Shown here piece after piece: positions 36,890 through 45,144 of a DNA stretch of 64,000 nucleotides (the first letter of the stretch is position 1; each line of letters begins with the position of its first letter). The stretch is from Chloroflexota bacterium. Its GTDB lineage: Bacteria > Chloroflexota > Anaerolineae > UBA2200. The stretch spans positions 86,797 through 150,796 of the forward strand of contig JACIWX010000007.1 of assembly GCA_014360755.1 (NCBI GenBank). Reading direction: 5' to 3'. Below the pieces are notes generated by a model. It was not told the DNA's origin. It saw only the letters and a list, made by a program, of their open reading frames with translations, and did not search any database. A program made the translations under genes and the position numbers.

Positions 36890-38416
36890 ATGCAAGACCA
36901 CCACGCCCCTGGAGTTTCCACAGGGGGGAAAATCAAGAATGCACCGAGGATTGAGACCGATTATGCCCGTGCGACGGCCATTGGAACCTTGCAACTCACC
37001 GCGGCCGAAAGCCTGGGCTTGCTGCTGGGCTTTGGCATCTCCTTTATCCTCACGCGCCGGCTGGGCCCTGAACTCTATGGATTGTACAGCGTAGCCGTAG
37101 CAGTCGTCCTATGGATTGAGCTCAGTACCCACTATATGTTCCACCAAGCCACCATCAAATTCCTAGCCGAGGCTTCCGATTGGGAGGAAACCGCCTCAGC
37201 CTTGATACAAGCCGCGCTGGTCGTTGGCATTGCGGCGGCTGCCCTTTTGGCGATCAGCGCACCAGCCCTGTCCGTGTGGCTCAAATCCCGTGAACTGACC
37301 CTTTATCTTTGTCTCCTTGCGCTAGATATTCCGTTATATACTGTGGCGCATGGGCATAGGTCAACGCTCATCGGGCGAGGAGCCTTCGGGAGCGGGGCAT
37401 TGCCAGAAACTGTCTACTGGCTGACGCGGTTTTTGCTGGTTGTACTCCTCACCGGGTTGGGATTCTCGGTGACGGGGGCGATTCTAGCCATCGTGGGTGC
37501 TTCGGTGGTGCGTTTCTTTGTGGCGCGCCTGTTGATTCATCCCCCATTGCTGAAGCAGTCATCGCTGTCCCTGCGACCTGTGCTGGGTTATGCCCTGCCG
37601 CTTTTCTTGCATGGCATTAGCATGCGCCTGATAGCGCGCATTGACCTCTTGTTCGTACAAGCATTGAGTGGGTCAGCGGCAGCAGCCGGCTATTATGGGG
37701 CTGCTCAGAATCTAGCCATCACACCTCTTGGCACCTTTGCCACTTCTATATCCTCACCATTGCTGGCAACCGTTGCCCGGCTGAGGCAAGCAGAGCACGG
37801 GGAAGCAGCGCAGAAGATGATCGGGCGGGCTATGCACCTCTTGCTATGTTTGTTGCCCTTTGCTGCCTTGGCAGCCGGAGCCTCTATGGAGATTGTGCGA
37901 CTGGCATACGGCGGTTCCTTTTTACCCACTGCCCCGCTATTCGCCTGGCTGATCTTTGGCGGAGTAGCACTGATCGTCCTTTCGGCATGTGGGGTCCTGT
38001 TCACTGCGGCCGGCAAGCCAGGAGTTATGCTGGTGCTGACCGGGCCGCTTTTGCCGCTGGTCATGGTGGGCCACTGGCTGCTCATTCCGCGCTATGGAGC
38101 CATCGCTGCGGCCGCTGTGACTACCATTGCTATCAGCATGGTTGCTCTGGTGAGCATGCTCGGTGTATGCCGCCTGTGGGGAGTCCGTCCGCCGTTGGAC
38201 ACTGCGCTGCGCAGCAGCCTCATCTCAGCCTTTGCTTATCTCGTGGCTGCCCGGTGGCATACCCCAGGCTTCCTGCTCTTTGGGAAATTGCTAGCGATTG
38301 CCCTCGCCATCGCGCTGGCTTTGGTGCTATTGGGAGAGTTCAGCGCGGAAGAAATGGCGTTGTTACGTTCGTTATTGCGTGGTGCCGGCGGTCACAAAAT
38401 GCAGAGGTGGTCATGA
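36890..38416 (+). CDS. Wzx-like polysaccharide flippase (MOP superfamily)
   Basis: A 508-residue integral membrane protein with about 12-14 hydrophobic helices and the family signature near the N-terminus (LLLGFGISFILTRRLGPELYGLYSVA). It would flip lipid-linked oligosaccharides across the membrane. AAGGAAAG precedes the ATG. The 200 bases between this gene and the oxidoreductase hold no recognisable gene. Its stop overlaps the ATG of the broken transposase (ATGA). Confidence 0.9.
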   Translation: MQDHHAPGVSTGGKIKNAPRIETDYARATAIGTLQLTAAESLGLLLGFGISFILTRRLGPELYGLYSVAVAVVLWIELSTHYMFHQATIKFLAEASDWEETASALIQAALVVGIAAAALLAISAPALSVWLKSRELTLYLCLLALDIPLYTVAHGHRSTLIGRGAFGSGALPETVYWLTRFLLVVLLTGLGFSVTGAILAIVGASVVRFFVARLLIHPPLLKQSSLSLRPVLGYALPLFLHGISMRLIARIDLLFVQALSGSAAAAGYYGAAQNLAITPLGTFATSISSPLLATVARLRQAEHGEAAQKMIGRAMHLLLCLLPFAALAAGASMEIVRLAYGGSFLPTAPLFAWLIFGGVALIVLSACGVLFTAAGKPGVMLVLTGPLLPLVMVGHWLLIPRYGAIAAAAVTTIAISMVALVSMLGVCRLWGVRPPLDTALRSSLISAFAYLVAARWHTPGFLLFGKLLAIALAIALALVLLGEFSAEEMALLRSLLRGAGGHKMQRWS

Positions 38417-39088
38417 AATACAATCCCCAAAACATGATCGGCGTTCCATCCGCCTACCAGGATATGATTACACAACACCGGGGCGTATTTCGTCACCCTC
38501 TGCACGCAGAATCGGGAATGCCTGTTTGACGATCCGGTGCTGCGTGCTGTGGTTGAAACCCACTGGCAAGCCATCCCACGCCATACACCCCATGTTGTAC
38601 TGGATGCGTGGGTGGTGATGCCAAACCACATATATGGCATTATTATCATCATGGAACGTCCGGCAATTCTAGGGGCACGGCATTACCAAGGGCTGCCTTT
38701 GTCCGTGCAAGAACCTGCTTCGAGTGAAATTCACACCGCCATGCAAATTCAATCGAGCAACGCCTTGCCCCTACCACAACCCATTGCACACGGCGCACTG
38801 CCGGGGTCATTGGGTGCCATTGTGGGCAGTTTCAAATCGGTCACGGCGCGGCGCATTAACCGTATCCGTCATACGCCAGGCATGGATGTATGGCGACGGA
38901 ATGACTACGAACATATCATCCGCAATGAACAGGCACTGCAGCGCATTCGTGAATACATCGTCAACAATCCTCTGCGCTGGGGCCTGGACATCGAGAATCC
39001 AGCTCACTGCCCAGACACCAACGCCGTGAACACAGACCGCTACTACCAATCTATCTGGGAGGAAGGACGAGATAACCCGCCTCAGTGA
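38413..39088 (+). pseudogene. REP-associated tyrosine transposase (RAYT, Y1/IS200-like), two frameshifts
   Basis: The RAYT N-terminus is spread over three frames: MKYNPQ, then KHDRRSIRLPGYDYTTPG, then AYFVTLCTQNRECLF, continuing openly from 38537. One base appears missing in the A-run at 38429-38432 and one in the G-run at 38480-38483. The rest is intact: VVMPNHIYGIIII (the HUH motif is H-I-Y rather than H-x-H), GSFKSVTARRIN, and the catalytic-Tyr segment REYIVNNPLRW. RAYTs mobilise REP elements (GTAG plus hairpin), which are present in this window. The frameshifts could be decay or homopolymer sequencing errors. Confidence 0.8.
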
Positions 39089-39134
39089 AAATCGGGGCAT
39101 CCGGGTTACTAGATTCGCTAGCATGGGAGACGCA

Positions 39135-39905
39135 ATGAATACCATGTACGATGACCTGAGCAGCGATTATGACCGCTTTGTGGATTGGCCAGCGCGGCTG
39201 GCTTTGGAGTTGCCTTTCATTGTACAGGAACTGTGCAAAGTAGAAGCGCACCGCGTGTTAGATGCTGCCTGCGGCACGGGGATGCACGCCATTGCCCTCG
39301 CCCAACAGGGTTATGAAGTAGTGGGGACTGACCTGAGCCCCAGGATGATCGAGCAAGCCCGTGCGAACGCCACCAGCGCAAGGGTCGCGGTGCGCTTTGC
39401 TGTCGCTGGCTTTGGCGAGTTGCACACAAAGGTGGGAGGCGACTTTGACGCTGTGCTCTGCCTAGGCAATTCCCTGCCACATCTGTTGACCCCTGACGAC
39501 CTAGAGGCAGCACTGTCTGATTTTGCTGCCTGCTTGCGTGCTGGGGGGTTGCTCCTGATCCAGAACCGCAATTTTGACCGCGTGCTAGCACAGCGGGAGC
39601 GTTGGCAAGAGCCCCAATATCATCGTGAAGGGGAACGGGAATGGCTCTTCCTGCGCTTTTACGACTTTGAACCCGACGGGACAATCACGTTCAACCTGGT
39701 CACATTACAGCGACAAGGGGCGGGGAAATGGGATCAGCGTGTCACCGCTGCACGGCTCTGGCCACAGCGCCGGGATGAGTTGCTTGAGGCATTGCAAAAG
39801 GCGGGCTTTGCGGAAATCTCCTGCTGGGGAGATATGGAGGGACACCCCTACGAGTGGGGAAAGAGTGGCAACTTGGTCATCACGGCAAAGAGCCTACAAA
39901 ATTAA
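39135..39905 (+). CDS. Class I SAM-dependent methyltransferase
   Basis: A 256-residue protein with motif I VLDAACGTGMHAIALA, motif II/acidic GTDLSPRMI, and motif IV-like FDAVLCLGNSLPHL. It belongs to the general methyltransferase-25/11-like group; the substrate is unknown. Start MNTMYDDL follows GGGAGA; an in-frame ATG four codons earlier is possible. It converges with the toxin gene, leaving 5 bases between stops. Confidence 0.88.
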   Translation: MNTMYDDLSSDYDRFVDWPARLALELPFIVQELCKVEAHRVLDAACGTGMHAIALAQQGYEVVGTDLSPRMIEQARANATSARVAVRFAVAGFGELHTKVGGDFDAVLCLGNSLPHLLTPDDLEAALSDFAACLRAGGLLLIQNRNFDRVLAQRERWQEPQYHREGEREWLFLRFYDFEPDGTITFNLVTLQRQGAGKWDQRVTAARLWPQRRDELLEALQKAGFAEISCWGDMEGHPYEWGKSGNLVITAKSLQN

Positions 39906-39910
39906 GGACC

Positions 39911-40399
39911 TTATTCTTCATGCTCATCTTGTAAAACGCGCACATAAAGCTCTCTGCTCACACGGAATCCGGCTATGTCGCGTAATGCGTCCAGGTAAAG
40001 TTTTACCTCCTGAATGAACCCTTTGTGTTTGGCTTCGATGAGCATACCGATCAATCCTATACAACGCAGCCCAAGGTGATGTGCAACTTCACGACCAAAA
40101 TGCTCGTCCATCAACAGCAATTCGGCTCTTGTTTCCAATGCCAGCGCAATAGCCTCGGCTTCTCCAGCTCCCAATTCCTGCTGCAAAGCTTGAACAAGCT
40201 GCCTATTAGCGACGGTTTGCATCTTGATCCACGTAGCAGATTTGACCTCGATTGCCCCTGGCTGCTCGGCTCCTACTATGACAACCTCATGCCATACTGC
40301 TTCAGGTACAACGAGCTCACCATACAGAATGTGGATAAGATCTAACTGGCCAATCCGCGCTAAATTAATTAATGGAGAAGCATTGCTGACAACGGTCAC
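39911..40399 (-). CDS. DUF3368 PIN-like toxin
   Basis: A 162-residue PIN-fold protein: VVSNASPLINLARIGQLDLI (first acidic/Asn motif), GAGEAEAIALALE (middle acidic motif) and LLLMDEHFGREVA (third acidic motif). It is likely an RNase. The first aspartate of PIN domains is Asn here (VVSNASP), as is common in DUF3368. Its ATG overlaps the antitoxin stop (ATGA), as usual for the UPF0175/DUF3368 pair. Confidence 0.9.
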   Translation of the reverse strand: MTVVSNASPLINLARIGQLDLIHILYGELVVPEAVWHEVVIVGAEQPGAIEVKSATWIKMQTVANRQLVQALQQELGAGEAEAIALALETRAELLLMDEHFGREVAHHLGLRCIGLIGMLIEAKHKGFIQEVKLYLDALRDIAGFRVSRELYVRVLQDEHEE

Positions 40400-40653
40400 A
40401 GCCGACCTTGCTCCTTCAATGCCGCCAAATCCGCTTCATAGTCTTCGAGATGATAGTGAACCGGAATTTCTCTGCTCCCAAGCAGTTGCTGAAATGCCCA
40501 CGCAGTCATGCCGGCCATTTCGCAAGCCTTACCAAACGATAGCTTGCCTTGCTGAAATAGGTGCACAGCCAATTCCTGCTTTAATTCTTGCGGGGTCATG
40601 CGCGTTGCATGGATCACTTCACGGGGTATTTCAATAGACACAGTGGAAGACAT
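40396..40653 (-). CDS. UPF0175 family antitoxin
   Basis: An 85-residue protein. SIEIPREVIHATRMTPQELKQELAVHLFQQGKLSFGKACEMAGMTAWAFQQLLGSREIPVHY is the UPF0175 pattern, with an AbrB-like/HTH-like core. It lies upstream of and overlaps DUF3368 and would neutralise it and repress the operon. An AT-rich stretch (40670-40730) upstream may contain the promoter. Confidence 0.9.
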   Translation of the reverse strand: MSSTVSIEIPREVIHATRMTPQELKQELAVHLFQQGKLSFGKACEMAGMTAWAFQQLLGSREIPVHYHLEDYEADLAALKEQGRL

Positions 40654-40742
40654 TTCTCACTCCTTTTCCATATACGATTTATACCTATTATATATCGCAC
40701 ACCAGTTCTGTCCAAATAATATCTTGTTAAAAGCCATCTTCA

Positions 40743-41729
40743 CTAGATGCGCAGTTCGACTACGTCGCCGTCGTGTAACACATAATCCCGCTGCACCATC
40801 TGGCCATCGAATTCAGCACTGCCCCACACCCGCGCGGCGGTCAGTTTCTCGAGGAAATCCTTGTGCACTTTCCCAGCCAGGTCTTGTACCGTGCTCCCCT
40901 TCTTCAGAACAAAGGGGGCACTGAAGTCGGGCTCCTTCCCAGGCGGCTTGGCATAGACGCGGATAATGCCCAGGTTTTCGAAGACGGCCCTTTTTAGTCC
41001 TTCCAGATTGCGTCCGGTGGCAGCGGAAACGGGGAGACAAGGCCATTCCTCATCCAGGAGTTGGCAGAACAGTTCAAATAGTTCATCGGACGCTTCATCG
41101 TCTGCTTTGTTGGCTAACACCAGGAATGGTTTGAAGGTCACGCGCTCATCCTCGCTGTACTGCTCCTTCCAATGCAGCGGTACGATGCGGTTTTCGCGCA
41201 GGATGGCAAGCGCCTCTTCGAGCTGTCCCAGGGGATCGGTTTGCAGGTCTACCATCAGCAGGATCAGGTCCGACCTGCGGATGAGATCAATCAGTTCTGG
41301 CTCTACATAGTTCCTGTCGAGCGGAGGCGTGTCCACCAACTGAATCTGGATGTCCTCCACGGGCATCATGCCAGGAGTGGGTTCCCAGGTGGTGTACGGG
41401 TAATCGGCGACTTCGGGGGTAGCGTTGGTCAAAGCAGCAACTAGCGCGGACTTGCCCACATTGGCTGGACCAACCACGACCACCTGCCCTGCTCCTTCCC
41501 GTTCGATGCGAAAGACAGACTCGCGCCTGCTGACGCCCTTTTTGGAGCGCGCCTCAGCGCGCAATTGGGAGAGCCGCCGGCGCAGGTCAGCCCGCAGGTG
41601 ATCTGTGCCCTTGTGCTTGGGAACGGTGCTGATCAGTTCTTCGAGCAGGGCGACTTTTTCTGCCGGCGACTTGGCAGCGCGGAATCGCTTTTCAACTTCG
41701 AAATACTCTGGCGGGAGGTTTGTCGGCAT
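40743..41729 (-). CDS. DRG/Obg-related GTPase with TGS domain
   Basis: A 328-residue protein. G1 is VVVGPANVGKSAL, the switch region is DYPYTTWEPTPGMM, G3 is VDTPP, G4 is LANKADD, and a C-terminal TGS domain ends with YVLHDGDVVELRI. Architecture and motifs resemble archaeal and eukaryotic DRG proteins more than bacterial Obg. It probably acts on ribosomes or in translation. It is a single gene in its neighbourhood. Confidence 0.88.
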   Translation of the reverse strand: MPTNLPPEYFEVEKRFRAAKSPAEKVALLEELISTVPKHKGTDHLRADLRRRLSQLRAEARSKKGVSRRESVFRIEREGAGQVVVVGPANVGKSALVAALTNATPEVADYPYTTWEPTPGMMPVEDIQIQLVDTPPLDRNYVEPELIDLIRRSDLILLMVDLQTDPLGQLEEALAILRENRIVPLHWKEQYSEDERVTFKPFLVLANKADDEASDELFELFCQLLDEEWPCLPVSAATGRNLEGLKRAVFENLGIIRVYAKPPGKEPDFSAPFVLKKGSTVQDLAGKVHKDFLEKLTAARVWGSAEFDGQMVQRDYVLHDGDVVELRI

Positions 41730-41904
41730 GGCTACTGCTCAATCACTTGTCTATCCTTGGCACTTGCCACATTGCATTCCATTCTGACCATGTCGGTGTG
41801 CTGCTTATAGTGTACTATGGACGCCCACCTCGGTCAAGCGGCTGGGGAAGGAGGGTTGCACAGCACCCTCAGCGCGGCGATGTCCAATACGACAAAGACT
41901 ACAG

Positions 41905-42018
41905 TGTCATTCTGAACGCAGTGAAGAAACTGTGCACAGCTGAGACGAGTTCTGTCCAAGTTACATGAGACCCTTCACCGCCCCTTCACTTCGCTCAGGG
42001 CAAGGTTCAGGGTGACAT
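41905..42018. repeat. Degenerate family-1/2-like 'GTCATTCTGAAC...GGGTGACA' repeat
   Basis: Most of the 315-base gap between the TGS GTPase and the GyrI-like gene is a sequence starting GTCATTCTGAACGCAGTGAAG and ending CAGGGTGACAT, sharing words with the interiors of both mobile repeat families but without terminal inverted repeats. Nothing else was recognised in this gap. Confidence 0.55.
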
Positions 42019-42045
42019 ATGAAGGAGTGCTTCACTCAGATATTT

Positions 42046-42675
42046 CTACTCCTTGACAACGGGCTGCCGCAATATCGTGCGCAGTTTCTCTGGACTGGCA
42101 CGCCGGGGATCGCCCAAATAGATTTCGTGATGTTTACCGCAATAGCGGTAGCCATGCTCCTGGGCAAAAGCCTTCATTTTCTCGATGGTTGCAAGTTCTG
42201 TGGAATAGGGCCCCACATGGAGGATCTGGAGACAAAGCCCCTCATGGAAGCGCTCCAGGCGAAGCCGGCTCAAGGCAGGGCTGTCCCTCTTCTTTCTGAG
42301 TTGCTGTAGTGCTTCCTGGAACATTTCCTCAGTGATATGATCTGGTTGCATTATCATCAGTGTCCATTGCCAATCTTCTGCGGTGTTGAAATCAAACTCA
42401 CCCGAGGCCGTCCACCATAATCCTTCCAAAGCCATGACCGTGTAATCAATGGGATTCTCTTTCCGCTGTTTGGATAGGAATTTGAGCGTGTAGGATATGC
42501 CATATAAAGCACCGATGGCTTCCTGAAATTCCTGTGATGTCGCCAGCGTCTCACCGGATTTGACTGTGCCGTCTATCATGGCAAACAGAAACGGTGGGAC
42601 ATCCACAACCTCCACGTCCTTCGCCGAGGGCGCATAAAGGTGTTTCCATTCTTTCTTCAAATCAATCTTCTGCAT
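42046..42675 (-). CDS. GyrI-like small-molecule-binding domain protein
   Basis: A 209-residue protein resembling the stand-alone GyrI-like/SOUL-type family, as in VVDVPPFLFAMIDGTVKSG, LEGLWWTASGEF, RFHEGLCLQILHVGPYSTE and YLGDPRRASPEKLRTILRQPV. These bind small hydrophobic ligands or hydrolyse them. Start MQKIDLKK follows GGAGG. It is the last gene of the RidA/VIT/GNAT run. Confidence 0.85.
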   Translation of the reverse strand: MQKIDLKKEWKHLYAPSAKDVEVVDVPPFLFAMIDGTVKSGETLATSQEFQEAIGALYGISYTLKFLSKQRKENPIDYTVMALEGLWWTASGEFDFNTAEDWQWTLMIMQPDHITEEMFQEALQQLRKKRDSPALSRLRLERFHEGLCLQILHVGPYSTELATIEKMKAFAQEHGYRYCGKHHEIYLGDPRRASPEKLRTILRQPVVKE

Positions 42676-42711
42676 GTCTTGGTTCCTCCAGTCCTTTTGT
42701 GGGCTCATCGC

Positions 42712-43488
42712 CTACAGCGCGATGGCATGAGCGGGGCCCTCGAAGAAGGGACAAGCGCGTCGAAAGCCCAACCGTTCATAGAGTGCAATGGCCGTCATAT
42801 TAGCCTGACCGACATTGAGGACGATATGGGCAATGCCGCGTTGCAGCAGCTCGGCAACGACCGCGCTGGTGGCTGCTGTGCCAAAGCCTCGCCCGCGATA
42901 GTCCGGATGGGTGAAAACATTGCCCACTGCCGCCACGTGGTAAGTAGGGCTGACCAGATGCGTCCCGGCAGCGGCAACCAGGCGGTCCCCCAAATAGACG
43001 CCATAGAAAACGCCTCCATCCAGTTGCGTGGGCATGAAGGCATCTGCGCCACCATGTGCGTACAATGCCATAAGGTCGTCAACATGGCTTGGCTCAAGCC
43101 GTATACAGTCGCCCTTTACGTGGTGGAAGTGCGCGGGCTCTAACACCATGCGCCACATGGGGATCCTCTCTTCCCATGCGTAAAAACGCTCGAGCACTGC
43201 CAAATGCCCGGTGCAGCAAGTAAGGTAAGCCCGCTCTGGATACAGCAACTCCTGAAAGATAGCCTGTAAACCCTCAGGGTCGCCCATCAGCACCAATGCC
43301 GGCAACTTCAGGCCGCGGAAATATAGTGCTAGGGCTTGCAACCGGCCATCCTTTTCTGCGCCAGCCCAGGTGCATTGCTCAAACAGCCCTGCCTCCAAGT
43401 CGCCGATGGCGTAGGCAGCATAGAGGCGGTCTGTCTCCAGGTAAGCCAGGATTTCGGATTTGTCCGTGAGTTCCCGGGTGTTCCACAT
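42712..43488 (-). CDS. GNAT-family N-acetyltransferase
   Basis: A 258-residue protein. The acetyl-CoA motif is in VGNVFTHPDYRGRGFGTAATSAVVAELL (R/Q-x-x-G-x-G/A), followed by NVGQANMTAIALYERLGFR. The N-terminal 130 residues are a divergent second GNAT-like half, as in two-domain family members. The substrate is unknown. It lies between the ferritin-VIT gene and the GyrI-like gene. Confidence 0.85.
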   Translation of the reverse strand: MWNTRELTDKSEILAYLETDRLYAAYAIGDLEAGLFEQCTWAGAEKDGRLQALALYFRGLKLPALVLMGDPEGLQAIFQELLYPERAYLTCCTGHLAVLERFYAWEERIPMWRMVLEPAHFHHVKGDCIRLEPSHVDDLMALYAHGGADAFMPTQLDGGVFYGVYLGDRLVAAAGTHLVSPTYHVAAVGNVFTHPDYRGRGFGTAATSAVVAELLQRGIAHIVLNVGQANMTAIALYERLGFRRACPFFEGPAHAIAL

Positions 43489-43542
43489 GAAAAGACCTTT
43501 ACCAAGGAATTCCCGTCATAGGGGTGAACATAAGGTTTGCCT

Positions 43543-44415
43543 CTATACCTCCACTCCCAGGAAGAAGCGGATGGCAATGCCAATGAGAAAACTCAGTATG
43601 GTCACCGCCAGGCTCAGCGCGGTCATCTCTAGAAAGCGCTTGCGGAATGGGACGTCCTTCGCGACAGAGATGTAGTAGTTGAAAAAGGCGATGATCCCCA
43701 CTGCTGCCAGCAGCGTGCAGGCAAGGCATAAATAGATGTTTTTCAAGATGAGATAGGGCAGGATCAAGGTCAAGACGGTCGCGATATAAGCAATGCCGGT
43801 GTAGAGAGAGGCTCGAAGGGGATCCTTGACACCCTCTTCGGACTTGGTGGAGAGGTATTCCGATGCTGCCATGGACATAGCAGCAGCAATACCCGTCACC
43901 GAACCGGTCAGAGCAACCAGTTTCGTATCCCTCAAAGCCAGGGTCAAGCCCGCCAGGGCGCCGGTCAACTCGACCAGGGCGTCGTTCAGCCCCAGGACGA
44001 TGGAACCGATGTAGCGCAGCCGCTCTTCATCCAGCAGATTGATCAGCGCCTGCTCGTGTTCGTTCTCCTCACGCGCGATGGCATCGGCTTCTGGGATGAT
44101 GTCACGAAAGCGCTCATAGTTTACCTGTGCTGCTTCTTCGCCTCGCTCCATAAGTTTGATGCCAAAGGTGAGCCCGAAGATACGGGAGACCCAATAGTAC
44201 CACAAGACCTGTCGCTGGTTGGGCTTGACCTCCTGCTGCGTATAGGCGCGCCATTGCTGATAATGGCGCAATTCATCCGCGGCAATCTTTCCCAGAACGC
44301 GGCGGTTCTCTGGCGCAGGGACTGTCTGCGCTAGGCGGGCATAGATATGGTGCTCGGTAATCTCACTCCCTTGATAAAGGAGCAGTTCTTGGCGCAACTC
44401 GTTGCTGAGTTCCAT
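43543..44415 (-). CDS. Ferritin-like domain fused to VIT1/CCC1 transporter (Er-VIT1, MbfA-like)
   Basis: A 290-residue protein. The N-terminal half is a rubrerythrin/ferritin-like helical bundle with ExxH pairs (EITEHHIY, ADELRHYQQW, EENEHEQAL). The C-terminal half is a five-helix VIT1/CCC1 domain (GLNDALVELTGALAGLTLAL ... SMAASEYLSTKSE). Relatives such as MbfA export iron or manganese from the cytoplasm. It starts 3 bases after the RidA stop, so the two are coupled. Confidence 0.92.
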   Translation of the reverse strand: MELSNELRQELLLYQGSEITEHHIYARLAQTVPAPENRRVLGKIAADELRHYQQWRAYTQQEVKPNQRQVLWYYWVSRIFGLTFGIKLMERGEEAAQVNYERFRDIIPEADAIAREENEHEQALINLLDEERLRYIGSIVLGLNDALVELTGALAGLTLALRDTKLVALTGSVTGIAAAMSMAASEYLSTKSEEGVKDPLRASLYTGIAYIATVLTLILPYLILKNIYLCLACTLLAAVGIIAFFNYYISVAKDVPFRKRFLEMTALSLAVTILSFLIGIAIRFFLGVEV

Positions 44416-44418
44416 GTC

Positions 44419-44841
44419 CTATCCCTTGGTGCAACCCTCCAGGCGCGTGGACCCACAATCACAGACCTCCGCGATTGCCTCGATCTCCACGCGCGCTCCC
44501 ATGGGCAACGCTGCCACCTGGACGGTGGAACGGGCAGGGGCATTGGCGCCAAAGAACTGCGCATACACTTCGTTCATCAGGGAAAATTCCTTCATGTCCG
44601 CCATGAAGACTGTGGTCTTGACCACGTGAGCCAGGCACGATCCACCAGCCTCGAGGACGGCTTGCAGGTTCTGGAGCGCCTGACGGGTCTGGCTAGTGAT
44701 GTCTGGACCAGCGAATTCTTTCGTGCCCGGCACCAACCCCACCTGTCCGGCGGTGAAAACCAGGTTCCCTACCCGTATCCCTTGGGAATAAGGGCCAATG
44801 GCGGCTGGCGCCTTATCGGTAGTGACGACTTCCTTGCTCAT
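44419..44841 (-). CDS. ridA: RidA family enamine/imine deaminase
   Basis: A 140-residue protein. The RidA signature is GPYSQGIRVGNLVFTAGQ near the N-terminus, and RSTVQVAALPMGARVEIEAIA (Arg and Glu) lies near the C-terminus. It hydrolyses reactive enamine/imine intermediates from PLP enzymes. A C-terminal CDCGSTRLEGCTKG tail with three Cys is longer than usual. AAGGAGGG precedes the ATG. Confidence 0.93.
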   Translation of the reverse strand: MSKEVVTTDKAPAAIGPYSQGIRVGNLVFTAGQVGLVPGTKEFAGPDITSQTRQALQNLQAVLEAGGSCLAHVVKTTVFMADMKEFSLMNEVYAQFFGANAPARSTVQVAALPMGARVEIEAIAEVCDCGSTRLEGCTKG

Positions 44842-44965
44842 GTACACCCTCCTTGTGCGATGTGATGGTCAACTGCTGATTTACATTATAAGCAATTCCG
44901 CGCAAGAGGCAATACGAAGGTTTTCTGGACCCAGTTCAGTTTTGGGCAAGCATGGTTTAGTTAGG

Positions 44966-45058
44966 ATCAGCGACGGCCATCAACGAATATAGGACACGAA
45001 TAAACGAATGCTGGCGCAGCATATTCATATATTCGTTGTCCATGCGCTGATGGCTGAT
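44966..45058. repeat. Nested inverted repeat built of 'ACGAAT' words
   Basis: ATCAGC...GCTGAT and GGCCATCA/TGATGGC pairs enclose several ACGAAT/ATTCGT words. Nothing else was recognised in the 300-base gap upstream of smc apart from its promoter. Confidence 0.5.
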
Positions 45059-45105
45059 ACGAAGCAACTTGACCCAGGCCGGACTGCACCCCACAAGCAT
45101 CCCAT

Positions 45106-45135
45106 TTGTCATCACCTATAAAGATACGGTATACT
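45106..45135 (+). promoter_or_regulatory. Promoter of smc, predicting a near-leaderless mRNA
   Basis: TTGTCA (45106) and TATACT (45130) are spaced 18 bases. The -10 box ends 9 bases before the ATG, so transcription should start within about 3 bases of the codon, and no Shine-Dalgarno sequence is present. Confidence 0.65.
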
Positions 45136-45144
45136 ATTGGCACT

